Shown: piece after piece, positions 9,250 to 18,600 of the stretch
Layout: every line of letters begins with the position of its first letter
How positions within the stretch are numbered: the first letter of the stretch is position 1
Assembly: GCF_900176255.2 (NCBI RefSeq)
Contig: NZ_FXEG02000005.1
Location: forward strand, 806,001 to 870,000
DNA from: Mycobacterium ahvazicum
Lineage (GTDB): Bacteria > Actinomycetota > Actinomycetes > Mycobacteriales > Mycobacteriaceae
Direction of reading: 5' to 3'
DNA length: 64,000 bases
The notes under the pieces: model-generated
Database searches by the model: none
What the model saw: only the letters and a program-made list of their open reading frames with translations
Told to the model about the DNA's origin: nothing
Made by a program: the position numbers and the translations under genes

Positions 9250-11898
9250 TCAGCGTCCGCCACAGGGTCCCGATCGAATGATCGACGCCAGTTCCTCGCG
9301 CGACTGGGCCCCCACTCGCTGGCAGGCCCGGTACACGTGACCCTCGACCGTGCGCACGGACATCACCAGCTGCTCGGCGATGTCCCGGTTGGATAGCCCG
9401 GCCACCACGAGTTCGACGACATCACGCTGGCGACCCGAGAGTTTGATACCCGTCGGAGTTCGCAACGCCGGCGTGTGCAGCCCACCGCATTCATCGGCTA
9501 ACTCCCTGGCCAGCGCGGCGGCATACATCGCGCGCCGATGGTGCTGGCCCTCGTCGAACGCGACGGACGCCTGCGCCGCCGCGTCGGCGGCAGTGGCCCG
9601 GTCACCGATCTCGCGGTAGGCCGCCGAGGCCGTGAGCAGGCCGTCGCCGTCCCCAGCGTGCAGGGCCGCCGCGTGTGCTGCGACGGCGGCGGCCAGCGGC
9701 AGCGACAACTCATCGGCGAGCTCGCGCGCCCGCGCGGCCTGCGAAGCGTCCCCCCATTGAGCCGCGGCCTGAATGCAGGCGAGCTCATGGGTGGGCTGGG
9801 CGCGGTCGCGGGCCAGCCGTGCCGCCGCCTGCGCGCTCGCCACAGCCTCGGTCAGGTGGCCGCTGGCCGCCTTCGCCCAGCCGTCGGCCAGCGCGAGTGC
9901 GGTGTGCATGAACAGAAAGTCCGGCGGCACGCACGAGCGCGCGGCCGCAACGGCATCATTGGCCTCGCCGGCCTGTCCGAGCTTGGCGTGTGCTTCGGCA
10001 AGTGCGAAATAGGTCGCCGGCCGTAATCCCGTCGTGACGGAGTGTATCTGGACTCCGGCGACCGCTTCATGCACCAATCGGGCCGACTCCGCGACGGCGC
10101 CGCGGGCCAGGTCCGCGTTGCCCAACAGGAACGAAAAGTTCGCATAGGCCAGGCCGGGAAGCTCGCGGGCCGATTCGGCCAGTTGCCTTGCCGTGCTGAC
10201 GAATTCGTCGATCCGACCGACCAGCCGACAAGCGCGGCCATAGACGGCACCGAACCAATATCGCATATGGGATGCCTGAAAAGACGTCGTCGCGCGCCGC
10301 AGCGCCTGCTGCGCGATATCCGAGAGATCGTCGACCTGACCGAGCGCCCCCATCGCCATGATCAACGCAAGCGAAGCCATCATCGCGTGAAACCCCGCGA
10401 GCTCCGGGAAATCCAATGCGGCCCGGGCATTTACGACCGCGATCTCGCAGCGCGCCGACACCGCGTCCAGGCACGCCTGCACCGCCAACCGCTCGGCCCG
10501 CTGCGCCGGTGTCTCGGGGCTCGCGGCCAGGCCGGCGAGAATCGGGGCCGCGTCGTGCGGTCTGGCGAGCCACCAGATCAGATTGGCGGCCCGCACGGTC
10601 GCCCAGTGGTGGCAGCCGGGCTGACCGTCGCAGGCCATCTCGCGCAACGCCGCCTCGGCCGGCTCACCGCGCCCAAGGAGCACCAGATTCATCGCCCGCA
10701 CCTCGGCCGCTCCGGGCGCGCCGGCTTTCGCGGCGGCAGTGGCGAACCGGTCGGCCAGATCCAGATCAAGCAGCGTCATGGCGTGCCGCGCCGATTCCAG
10801 GTACAGCCCGGGGTCAGCAGCGAGATCCGACTCGAGCCGCAACAGCGCGCGGCGCACGGTGGCCTGCATGTCGGCGTCGCCGTCGTCGGCCAACCGCGTC
10901 GCGAGCCGGCCCCGGATTTCCGAGAGATACAGCTCGCCGGCGCTCGCGCGGCGCAGCTCGCCGAACAGCGGGTGGGCCAGGCGCGCCGTCAATCCGGTGG
11001 CGGTGCGCTCGATGCTCACCAGCCCCATCCGCTCGGCGGCAGCCACGTCGCCGCGGTCCACCAGATCGCAGAGCACGCCGATGGCCAGCGGCTCGCATTG
11101 CGACAACGTGTCGACGACCATCGCCATACCCGGGCTCAGCCGGCCCATCTGGCGGCCCAGCGTGTCGGACAGGCTCGCCGAGACCGCCACATCGCCGTCC
11201 CACATCCACACCCCGGCGGTTTTGCGCATCCGCCCGGCGGCCACCTGGTCGGCCACCAGCTGCCGCAGGAACAGGGCGTTGCCGCCGGTCAGCTTTTGGA
11301 ACCGGGCCGCGCTGCGCGCATCGACGGGACCGTCCAGCCTGCTCTCGATGACCTCGCGGGTGGCCGCCGCCGAAAGCGGTTCAAGATCAAGCCGTTCCAG
11401 CAGACCGTCCTTCCACAACGCCGTCACCGCATCGGGTTCGTCGCTGCCGGTGCGGATTGTGACCACCAGTCGCACCCCGCCCGACTGCGCCAGCTGATGG
11501 ACCACGAGGGCAGACAGTCCGTCCAGCAAGTGCGCGTCGTCGACCCCTACTACGACCTTGCCTCGACGCTGTTGCGCGACAAACGAATTGATGACCCGTT
11601 GAACATCGGTCAACGGGTTCGACATCGCCTCACCCAGTGAGCCGATGAACGCTCCCAACGGCAGCGCGTGCGCCGAGTCGGTGCCGACGATCCATTTCGT
11701 CCGCTCCCCCGCCGCCGCGGCCCGCCGCAGCGCCTCGTGGGCCAGCCAAGTCTTGCCCACGCCAGCGGCTCCGGCGACTACCACGCCCGAGTGATTGCCT
11801 ACCGGGCTGAGGGCGCGGCGAATGATCCCCAATTCACTGTCGCGCCCGGTCAGCGGCTCAGCGCCGATCACTCGGCGACTATAACGGTGCGGGAGCAT
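9250..11898 (-). CDS. large ATP-binding LuxR-family regulator (LAL/MalT-like)
   Basis: The 882-residue protein has the architecture of STAND/LAL regulators. An N-terminal AAA-type domain carries Walker A GAAGVGKT (43-50) and Walker B KVVVGVDDAH. A long helical repeat middle follows, then a C-terminal LuxR helix-turn-helix (about 815-875; LSGRQRDVVELVVAGLSNRDIAEQL). Such proteins activate transcription on binding an inducer and ATP. It is transcribed divergently from the broken FAD monooxygenase, and a perfect palindrome lies between the two. This suggests that the oxidoreductase was its target. Confidence 0.85.
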   Translation of the reverse strand: MLPHRYSRRVIGAEPLTGRDSELGIIRRALSPVGNHSGVVVAGAAGVGKTWLAHEALRRAAAAGERTKWIVGTDSAHALPLGAFIGSLGEAMSNPLTDVQRVINSFVAQQRRGKVVVGVDDAHLLDGLSALVVHQLAQSGGVRLVVTIRTGSDEPDAVTALWKDGLLERLDLEPLSAAATREVIESRLDGPVDARSAARFQKLTGGNALFLRQLVADQVAAGRMRKTAGVWMWDGDVAVSASLSDTLGRQMGRLSPGMAMVVDTLSQCEPLAIGVLCDLVDRGDVAAAERMGLVSIERTATGLTARLAHPLFGELRRASAGELYLSEIRGRLATRLADDGDADMQATVRRALLRLESDLAADPGLYLESARHAMTLLDLDLADRFATAAAKAGAPGAAEVRAMNLVLLGRGEPAEAALREMACDGQPGCHHWATVRAANLIWWLARPHDAAPILAGLAASPETPAQRAERLAVQACLDAVSARCEIAVVNARAALDFPELAGFHAMMASLALIMAMGALGQVDDLSDIAQQALRRATTSFQASHMRYWFGAVYGRACRLVGRIDEFVSTARQLAESARELPGLAYANFSFLLGNADLARGAVAESARLVHEAVAGVQIHSVTTGLRPATYFALAEAHAKLGQAGEANDAVAAARSCVPPDFLFMHTALALADGWAKAASGHLTEAVASAQAAARLARDRAQPTHELACIQAAAQWGDASQAARARELADELSLPLAAAVAAHAAALHAGDGDGLLTASAAYREIGDRATAADAAAQASVAFDEGQHHRRAMYAAALARELADECGGLHTPALRTPTGIKLSGRQRDVVELVVAGLSNRDIAEQLVMSVRTVEGHVYRACQRVGAQSREELASIIRSGPCGGR

Positions 11899-11957
11899 CG
11901 AATGGGCGGCTTTGCCGACGTTTCGATGAGCCGATGCGTAGCGGCCACATAACAGTC

Positions 11958-11973
11958 GCGTAGTCGACTACGC
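11958..11973. promoter_or_regulatory. perfect 16-bp palindrome, candidate operator
   Basis: GCGTAGTCGACTACGC reads identically on both strands over all 16 bases. It lies in the 143-base gap between the divergent LuxR-type regulator (start 11898) and the FAD monooxygenase pseudogene (start 12042). Its position suits a dimeric regulator binding site. Which protein binds it is unknown. Confidence 0.5.
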
Positions 11974-12041
11974 TGCCGCCCGCGGTCAGCCGTCAGCAAC
12001 ATGGCCTTTGTCAGATAGACGCTCAGCACAGGCGGTGGGCT

Positions 12042-13317
12042 ATGGCGAAGATCGGTATGCACGCGGTGGTACTGGGAGCGAGCATGGCCGGTCTGTTGGC
12101 CGCTCGGTCGCTCAGTGAGTTCTATGACGTGGTGACGGTGGTGGAGCGCGACCCGCTGCCCGACATCGGCGTACCCCGCCGGGGTGTGCCGCAGGGCAAG
12201 CACCTGCACGGCCTGCTGCCCCGCGGTGCACAGGTTCTCGAGGACTTCTTCCCCGGAATCCTCGACGAGCTGGTCGTCGACGGCGCGCATTACATCGACG
12301 GCCGGGATCTGTCGCAGCTGTACTACAACGTGGGCGGGCACCTGATGGTGCGCCGCGGCAGCGCCCCCTCGTTCACCGCCTACCTCGCCACCCGGCCGTT
12401 CCTCGAGGATCACGTCCGCACGCGCCTGCGCACCATCCCTAATGTCAAGCTGCTCGACGAGCACGACATCGTAAGCTTGACCGCGACGGCGGACCACCAT
12501 CGCGTGAACGGGGCCCGGGTGGTCGACCGTCGCACCCGCGAAGAGCGCACGCTCAAAGCCGATTTGGTGGTCGACGCAACGGGGCGGGGCGCCCGCACCC
12601 CGGCGTGGCTGGAATCCCTGGGCTACGACCGCCCGTGCGAGGACGAGGTCACGGTGGAGCTGACCTACGTGAGCCAGCTGCTGCGCATGGCACCGGATGC
12701 GCTGAACGAACTCGGCTTCGTCGTCGGCCCTGCTGGCCGCGATTCAAGCCGCCGAACCGGTCGGAGAACCCGCGCGGCACCGTACGCCGTCCAGCCGCTG
12801 GCGCCGCTACGACAAGATGCGGCGATTCCCCCAAGGCCTGCTGGTCATCGGCGACGCGATCTGCAGCTTCAACCCGATCTACGGCCAGGGCATGACGGTA
12901 GCCGCACTCGAGGCGCTGACACTGGGCGATTGCTTACTAAGCGGCACAAGGGATTTGGCGCCGCGATTCTTCCGGGCCGCGGCGGTGCCGATTCGCCAGG
13001 CGTGGGAGCTGTCGGCCAGCCCCGACCTCTGCCTACCCGAAATCGAGGGCACCCCGTCGCTGCTCACCCGACTGCTCAACGCACACGTCGATCGCGTGCT
13101 CACCGCCGCCGAATACGACACCGCCGCCGTCGATCGGTTCGTCAGAGTGACCGCGCTCGTCGACCCCGCCACCGCGCTACTGCGCCCGGGCATGCTGTGG
13201 CGCGCCGCCCTGGCCAACCGCCGCCGCCGGCACCACGGCAACGGTCAGATCGCCGACGCGGCAGCGGGCAATGGCATGCCTAGATCGGCCAGCACACCAC
13301 GCAGCAGCGTCGGGTAA
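12042..13317 (+). pseudogene. FAD-dependent monooxygenase, internally deleted and frameshifted
   Basis: The N-terminal part (from MAKIGMHAVVLGASMAGLLA, an FAD-binding Rossmann start) runs in one frame to about 12720. The conserved C-terminal part then continues in another frame: LLAAIQAAEP from about 12730, RRFPQGLLVIGDA and NPIYGQGMTVAALEAL, the second FAD-binding motif, to the stop at 13317. The middle block normally found between these halves in mycobacterial homologues is missing. An internal deletion not divisible by three is the simplest explanation, so the gene is probably inactive. It is divergent from the LuxR-type regulator. Its 3' end overlaps the convergent GDPD gene. Confidence 0.78.
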
Positions 13318-14195
13318 TCGGTGATGAGTCCGTCGACGCCATAGCCGATTTGCTCGCGCATCGCCGTGGCGTCGTTGACGGTCCATGGAATAACCTTGAG
13401 CCCCAACGCATGTGCGTGATCGACATACGGCCTGCCGGTGACCAACTGATACCGGGGTGAGACGATGGTCGCCCCCACCATGAGCGCCCCGATCACCGCG
13501 TCGCCGACGGCTGTGGCATCGATGCCGGCCAGCCACGGCGAATCCGGCGCCCAGGTCTGGTCGTTGTACAAGGCCACCAACGGGATCGACGGTTCGGCCC
13601 GGTGCACCATCGGCAGGGTTCGCCAGTCGAAGCTCTGAATCTCGACCGAGGAGACCTTGCCCGCCGACCTGACCGCGCCCAGGATGACGTCGACGAACTC
13701 CCGAGGCTCGGCCGATCTGCCGGGACGGTCGGCCTCGACTTTGGTTTCGATGTTGTAGCGCACCGCGGCTCGATACGAGTCGGCGAGCGCGAAAACTTCC
13801 GGCAGGGTCGCGATCTTGTTGCCCCGCACCACTTCGGCGCCGGGAAACTCGGCGAGCAGCCGACCGCAGTCCAAGGTGCGTAGCTGCGCCAAAGTGAGTT
13901 CGTGCACCAGCTTTCCGACGTACGGGTACTGCGGATCGCCGGCGACCGCGGGCCCGGTGTCGACACATTTTTCGGCCTCGATCGTCGGATCGTGCCACAC
14001 CAGTGGCTGGCCGTCCTTGGTGACGACGATGTCGAGTTCGAGTGTGCTGACGCCTAGTTCGAGCGCTTTGGCGAAAGCACGCAGCGATTCCTCGGTGGTC
14101 TCACCACGACCACCGCGATGTGCCTGCAGATCGAAGTCGGGTGCTTGGGCGCCGGACACCGGCAGCCGCACCAGCAGTGCGACCACGGCCAGCAT
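13245..14195 (-). CDS. secreted glycerophosphodiester phosphodiesterase
   Basis: The 316-residue protein has a hydrophobic N-terminal segment (MLAVVALLVRLPVSGAQA) that fits a signal peptide or anchor. GDPD signature residues follow: His in LQAHRGGRGE (residue 26), Glu/Asp in LELDIVVTKDG (53-55) and HD in VWHDP (68-69). It should hydrolyse glycerophosphodiesters to glycerol-3-phosphate and an alcohol at the cell surface. I chose the ATG at 14195. A TTG at 14225, just 6 bases after the methylase stop, is also plausible, while longer starts would run deep into the neighbour. It probably shares a transcript with the upstream rRNA methylase. Confidence 0.82.
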   Translation of the reverse strand: MLAVVALLVRLPVSGAQAPDFDLQAHRGGRGETTEESLRAFAKALELGVSTLELDIVVTKDGQPLVWHDPTIEAEKCVDTGPAVAGDPQYPYVGKLVHELTLAQLRTLDCGRLLAEFPGAEVVRGNKIATLPEVFALADSYRAAVRYNIETKVEADRPGRSAEPREFVDVILGAVRSAGKVSSVEIQSFDWRTLPMVHRAEPSIPLVALYNDQTWAPDSPWLAGIDATAVGDAVIGALMVGATIVSPRYQLVTGRPYVDHAHALGLKVIPWTVNDATAMREQIGYGVDGLITDYPTLLRGVLADLGMPLPAAASAI

Positions 14196-14230
14196 CCCGC
14201 CCAGGCGTGCGAGCCGGCCGGCCAACCCGC

Positions 14231-15163
14231 TTAACTCCTGCGCTGACGGGCGATTTCGGCGAGCACCACCCCGGCGGCCACCGAGGCATTCAACGATTCG
14301 GCATGCCCGGCCATCGGTATCGACACCACCTGGTCGCAATTCTGCCGCACCAACCGGGAGAGGCCCTTGCCTTCGGATCCGACCACCACCACGATCGGGT
14401 CGGTGCCGTCCAGGTCGTCGACCACGGTGTCACCGCCGGCGTCCAATCCGATCACCCGCACCCCACGGTCGGCCCAATTCTTCAGTGTTCTGTTGAGGTT
14501 GGTGGCGCGCGCCACCGGCAGCCGGGCCGCCGCGCCGGCGCTGGTGCGCCAGGCCACCGCCGTCACCGAAGCCGAGCGGCGTTGCGGGATAACCACTCCG
14601 TGGCCGCCGAATGCCGCTACCGAGCGGACGATCGCCCCGAGGTTGCGGGGATCGGAGATGTTGTCCAGCGCGACCAGCAGCGCCGGCGGCGACTGCAGCG
14701 CGGTCGTGAGCAGGTCGTCGGGGTGGGCGTAGTTGTACGGCGGCACCTGCAGCGCGATGCCCTGGTGCAGATGATTAGCGGTCATCTTGTCCAGGTCGGT
14801 GCGGGGCACTTCCAAGATCGCGACGCCCAAATCGGCTGCCCGGGCAACGGATTCGGTGACGCGCTCGTCGGCTTCGGTGCCGAGCGCGATGTACAGCGCC
14901 GTCGCGGGCACCCCGGCGCGCAGGCATTCCACCACCGGATTGCGGCCGAGCACGGTTTCGGTCTCGTCGGTGCGTTTGGCCGTCCGGCGTTGCTGCGGCT
15001 GGGCGGCGCGCTTGGCAGCGGGATGGTTCGGGCGCATGTGAGCGGGCGGCGTGGGTCCACGGCCCTCCAGGCCACGACGCCGTTGGCCGCCCGAGCCTAC
15101 CGTCGGGGCCTTCTTGCTGCCGGACTTACGTATCGCCCCCTGGCGCCGCGAGTTGCCGGCCAT
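14231..15163 (-). CDS. SpoU/TrmH-family 23S rRNA 2'-O-methyltransferase (RlmB-like)
   Basis: The 310-residue protein corresponds to Rv3579c. A basic, low-complexity N-terminus precedes a TrmH substrate-binding domain (around ETVLGRNPVVECLRAG) and the SPOUT catalytic knot. The knot carries the three family motifs DNISDPRNLGAIVRS, VVGSEGKGLSRLV and IPMAGHAESLNASVAAG. It transfers a methyl group from S-adenosylmethionine to a ribose in rRNA. It follows cysS by 11 bases, and this cysS-rlmB order is conserved in actinobacteria. Confidence 0.9.
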   Translation of the reverse strand: MAGNSRRQGAIRKSGSKKAPTVGSGGQRRRGLEGRGPTPPAHMRPNHPAAKRAAQPQQRRTAKRTDETETVLGRNPVVECLRAGVPATALYIALGTEADERVTESVARAADLGVAILEVPRTDLDKMTANHLHQGIALQVPPYNYAHPDDLLTTALQSPPALLVALDNISDPRNLGAIVRSVAAFGGHGVVIPQRRSASVTAVAWRTSAGAAARLPVARATNLNRTLKNWADRGVRVIGLDAGGDTVVDDLDGTDPIVVVVGSEGKGLSRLVRQNCDQVVSIPMAGHAESLNASVAAGVVLAEIARQRRS

Positions 15164-15174
15164 CTACCCGCCCG

Positions 15175-16584
15175 TCACTTGTCTGTACCCGCTTGCAGCT
15201 CCCACTGCGGCCCGTCGGCGGTGTCGGTGACCTCGATGCCGGCCGCCTTGAGCCGGTCCCGGATCTCGTCTGCCAGAGCCCAATTGCGCTCCTCGCGGGC
15301 TCGCTTGCGGCTCTCCAGCTCCGACTGAACCAGCACGTCGACGGCCGCGAGCGCGGCCGACGTCTCGTCGCGCGTTTCCCAGCGTTCGTCCAGCGGGTCG
15401 CAGCCCAGGATGCCCATCATCGCGCGGATCGAGCCGGCGTGCCGCAGCGCACCTTCATGGTCGCCGGCGTCGAGCGCCCGATTGCCCTCGGCACGGGCGT
15501 GGTGGATCTCGGCCAGCGCGATCGGCACCGCGAGGTCGTCGTCGAGTGCGTCGGCGAATCGGGGCGTCCACTCGCCGGGGACCACGCCGCCGATCCGAAC
15601 CCGCACCCGGTGCAGGAATTCCTCAACTCCCACATAGGCTTTCACCGCATCCTGCAGGGCGGTATCGGAGAATTCGAGCATCGAGCGATAGTGGGCGCTA
15701 CCCAGGTAGTAGCGCAGTTCCGGCGGCCGCACCCGCTGCAACATCGCCGGAATGGACAACACGTTGCCCAGCGACTTGCTCATCTTCTCGCCGCCCATCG
15801 TCACCCAGCCGTTGTGCAGCCAGTAGCGGGCGAACCCATCCCCGGCCGCGCGGCTCTGCGCGATTTCGTTCTCATGATGAGGGAAAACCAAATCCATTCC
15901 ACCACAATGGATGTCGAATTCTGGCCCCAGATAGGTGCGTGCCATCGCCGAGCATTCCAGGTGCCAGCCCGGGCGGCCACGCCCCCATGGCGAGGGCCAG
16001 GAGGGCTCACCCGGCTTCTCGCCCTTCCACAAGGTGAAGTCGCGCTGGTCGCGCTTGCCGGTCCCAGCTCCCTCGCCCTGGTGGACGTCATCGATCTTGT
16101 GGCCGGACAACTGGCCGTACTCGGGGTAGCTGAGCACATCGAAGTAGACGTCACCGGCGGCGGCATACGCGTGACCATTTGCGATCAGGCGTTCCATTAA
16201 TTCGACCATCTGGGTGATGTGGCCGGTGGCGCGCGGCTCCGCCGACGGCGGCAACACGTCCAGGGCGTCGTAGGCCGCGGTGAACGCGCGCTCGTAGGTC
16301 GCCGCCCACTCCCACCATGGCCGGCATGCCGCGGCGGCCTTGGCGAGGATCTTGTCTTCGATATCGGTCACGTTGCGGATGAAGGCGACGTCGTAACCGC
16401 GCGCCATCAGCCAGCGCCGCAGGATGTCGAAGGCCACGCCGCTGCGGACATGGCCGATGTGCGGCTGGCCCTGAACCGTGGCGCCGCAGAGGTAGATGGA
16501 CACGTGCCCCTCGCGCAGCGGAACGAAATCACGCACAGCACCGGCTGCGGTGTCGTGTAGCCGCATGGGGGGGCGATCGGTCAC
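15175..16584 (-). CDS. cysS: cysteinyl-tRNA synthetase
   Basis: The 469-residue class I synthetase charges tRNA-Cys. It shows the HIGH motif as QPHIGHVRSG (near residue 40), zinc-ligand segments at LCGATVQG, ECSAM and PHHENE, and KMSKS in GGEKMSKSLGN. Length and motifs distinguish it from the mycothiol ligase MshC, which lacks the C-terminal tRNA-binding part. The start ATG is the natural one. It sits between ispF and the rRNA methylase, as in Rv3580c. Confidence 0.95.
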   Translation of the reverse strand: MTDRPPMRLHDTAAGAVRDFVPLREGHVSIYLCGATVQGQPHIGHVRSGVAFDILRRWLMARGYDVAFIRNVTDIEDKILAKAAAACRPWWEWAATYERAFTAAYDALDVLPPSAEPRATGHITQMVELMERLIANGHAYAAAGDVYFDVLSYPEYGQLSGHKIDDVHQGEGAGTGKRDQRDFTLWKGEKPGEPSWPSPWGRGRPGWHLECSAMARTYLGPEFDIHCGGMDLVFPHHENEIAQSRAAGDGFARYWLHNGWVTMGGEKMSKSLGNVLSIPAMLQRVRPPELRYYLGSAHYRSMLEFSDTALQDAVKAYVGVEEFLHRVRVRIGGVVPGEWTPRFADALDDDLAVPIALAEIHHARAEGNRALDAGDHEGALRHAGSIRAMMGILGCDPLDERWETRDETSAALAAVDVLVQSELESRKRAREERNWALADEIRDRLKAAGIEVTDTADGPQWELQAGTDK

Positions 16585-16635
16585 GACGTGCCAGCTTACC
16601 TGCTACTTCAGATCGGCCGACCGCCGCTCGCAGGG

Positions 16636-17115
16636 CTATCCGTGCGCGACAACGAGGGCCGTCGCGATCGCGGCCAAACCCTCACCTCGCCCGGTCAGGC
16701 CCAGCCCGTCGGTGGTGGTCGCCGAGACCGATACCGGCGCGCCCAGCAGACCCGACAGCAGTTGCTGGGCCTCGGCGCGACGCGGGCCGATCTTCGGCCG
16801 ATTGCCGATCACTTGCACGGCTGCGTTTCCGACCCGAAACCCGGCATCCGATACCAGCTCGACGACGTGGCGCAGCATGTCGGCGCCGCTGACGCCCTTC
16901 CACCGCGGATCGTCGACCCCGAACACGCCCCCGATATCGCCCAACCCGACGGCCGACAACAGCGCATCGCACAGCGCGTGCGCCGCGACGTCGCCGTCGG
17001 AATGGCCGGCGCAGCCGTCGGTGTCGGGAAACAGCAGACCCAACAACCAGCAGGGCCGTCCGGGCTCAATCGGGTGTACGTCGGTACCGAGGCCGACCCG
17101 AGGCAACTCGGTCAC
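16636..17115 (-). CDS. ispF: 2-C-methyl-D-erythritol 2,4-cyclodiphosphate synthase
   Basis: The 159-residue protein catalyses the cyclisation step of the non-mevalonate (MEP) isoprenoid pathway. Metal ligands appear in GTDVHPIE (Asp8, His10) and in CAGHSDGDVAAHALCDALL, and the C-terminal GRGEGLAAIATALV is conserved. It overlaps the upstream ispD by 4 bases, the usual arrangement for these consecutive enzymes (Rv3581c/Rv3582c). Confidence 0.95.
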   Translation of the reverse strand: MTELPRVGLGTDVHPIEPGRPCWLLGLLFPDTDGCAGHSDGDVAAHALCDALLSAVGLGDIGGVFGVDDPRWKGVSGADMLRHVVELVSDAGFRVGNAAVQVIGNRPKIGPRRAEAQQLLSGLLGAPVSVSATTTDGLGLTGRGEGLAAIATALVVAHG

Positions 17116-17783
17116 CGGCGCACAATCGCTTGGGCCAGCAGTAGATCCAGCGGTGTGGTGATTTTGAATGCCAGCGGGTCGCCGTCGACCACCTGTACCT
17201 GGCCACCGACGTACTCGACCATCGATGCGTCGTCGGTGAAAGCCGCGTCCGCCGCTAGCTGGTAGGCGCGCAACAACAGGTCGGTGGCGAACCCCTGCGG
17301 CGTCTGCACCGCCCGCAGCCCGGCCCGTTCCGGCGTGCCCAGCACCACGCCGTTGGCATCCACGGCCTTGATGGTGTCATGCAGCGGCAGCGCGGGCACC
17401 ACCGCGCCGTGACCGGCCCGCAGCGCGTCCACCACCCGCACGACCAGCTCCGGTGGCGTCAACGCCCGGGCGGCATCTTGAACAAGCACGTAATCCGGTT
17501 CGCCGGGCAGGGCGGACAACGCCAGATTGACCGACTCGGTGCGCCCGGCTCCACCGGCCACGACGGTGGCCCGGCTGCCCAGGACGTGCTGGGCTTGATC
17601 GACGCGATCCGCAGGCACCGCCGCCACGACATGACTAACGACGCCGGAATTCAGCAGGCCCGTGACGGCCCATTCCAGCAGAGTGCGCCCAGCGAGTTCG
17701 CAAAATGCTTTCGGGATACCGGCGCGCAGCCGTTCCCCCAACCCCGCGGCCGGAACCACTGCGACAACTGTGCCCCCGACCAC
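17112..17783 (-). CDS. ispD: 2-C-methyl-D-erythritol 4-phosphate cytidylyltransferase
   Basis: The 223-residue enzyme adds CMP from CTP to methylerythritol phosphate in the MEP pathway. The nucleotide-binding start VVPAAGLGERLRAGIPKAF and the later VQDAARALTPPELV and DDASMVE segments are diagnostic. It is translationally coupled to ispF (4-base overlap) and begins 15 bases after carD ends. The carD-ispD-ispF order is conserved in mycobacteria. Confidence 0.94.
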   Translation of the reverse strand: MVGGTVVAVVPAAGLGERLRAGIPKAFCELAGRTLLEWAVTGLLNSGVVSHVVAAVPADRVDQAQHVLGSRATVVAGGAGRTESVNLALSALPGEPDYVLVQDAARALTPPELVVRVVDALRAGHGAVVPALPLHDTIKAVDANGVVLGTPERAGLRAVQTPQGFATDLLLRAYQLAADAAFTDDASMVEYVGGQVQVVDGDPLAFKITTPLDLLLAQAIVRR

Positions 17784-17798
17784 CTGAGCTCAGGGCCT

Positions 17799-18287
17799 TC
17801 AGGAAGCTGCGGCCAAAACCTCGTCGAGAATGGTCTCCGCCTTGGCGTCGTCGGTGCTCTCAGCAAGCGCCAACTCACCGACCAGAATCTGGCGGGCCTT
17901 GGCCAGCATGCGCTTTTCACCCGCGGACAGGCCGCGTTCCTGGTCGCGACGCCACAGGTCGCGGACAACTTCGGCGACCTTGTTGACGTCGCCGGAAGCA
18001 AGCTTTTCGAGGTTGGCCTTGTAACGCCGTGACCAGTTGGTGGGCTCTTCCGTGTGGGGAGCGCGCAACACCTGGAAGACCTTGTCCAGGCCTTCTTGTC
18101 CGACCACATCGCGCACGCCGACGTACTCGGCGTTGTCGGCGGGAACTCGAACGGTCAGGTCACCCTGCGCAACTTTCAAGACGAGATACTCTTTTTGCTC
18201 CCCTTTGATGGTGCGGGTTTCGATCGCCTCGACTAACGCAGCACCGTGGTGTGGATATACAACGGTGTCGCCGACCTTGAAGATCAT
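17799..18287 (-). CDS. carD: RNA polymerase-binding regulator CarD
   Basis: The 162-residue protein is near-identical to mycobacterial CarD (Rv3583c). An N-terminal Tudor-like RNA polymerase interaction domain (about 1-65; FKVGDTVVYPHHGAALVEAI) is followed by a basic helical DNA-binding domain with the conserved LWRRDQERGLSAGEKRML segment. It stabilises open complexes, notably at rRNA promoters, and is essential in mycobacteria. A GAAAGGGG ribosome binding site precedes the ATG. It heads the carD-ispD-ispF run. Confidence 0.96.
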   Translation of the reverse strand: MIFKVGDTVVYPHHGAALVEAIETRTIKGEQKEYLVLKVAQGDLTVRVPADNAEYVGVRDVVGQEGLDKVFQVLRAPHTEEPTNWSRRYKANLEKLASGDVNKVAEVVRDLWRRDQERGLSAGEKRMLAKARQILVGELALAESTDDAKAETILDEVLAAAS

Positions 18288-18600
18288 CAGATTCGAGCCC
18301 CTTTCGTTACTTCAGTCTAACACGGTGGTCCAACACACGCGTAGCAACGGTGCAGGTCAGGGGCACAACGCGCGCGGAATAGGGGTTGACAGACGGACGA
18401 AGACGTGCAATAGAACACACTAGCAACGCCTGGTCCTGGCCTCGGCAGTGCCCTGCCAGTGCCCGGGCTGCGGTCGCTGCGGTGCTGGTCTTGCTACCTG
18501 CGCTACCGCTTAAACGTCGTTCCTACTACTGTGCATAGTTGCACGCGTCATCGTGCCGCGACTTGCTCTGAACAGCCAGACCGAGCCCAGGAGGCATCGA
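18288..18600. other. divergent promoter region between carD and lpqE
   Basis: This 313-base gap contains no supportable gene. On the minus strand a TAGACT hexamer (18314-18319) followed by GAAAGGGG could be the carD -10 and ribosome binding site. On the plus strand there is a TTGACA-type promoter (separate entry) and the AGGAGG ribosome binding site of lpqE around 18590. Confidence 0.5.
18386..18416 (+). promoter_or_regulatory. candidate SigA-type promoter of lpqE
   Basis: TTGACA occurs at 18386-18391, and an AT-rich AATAGAAC element starts 17 bases later. This fits a housekeeping -35/-10 arrangement pointing toward lpqE, although the start codon is about 185 bases further on. The -10 is weak, so the call is tentative. 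Confidence 0.4.
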
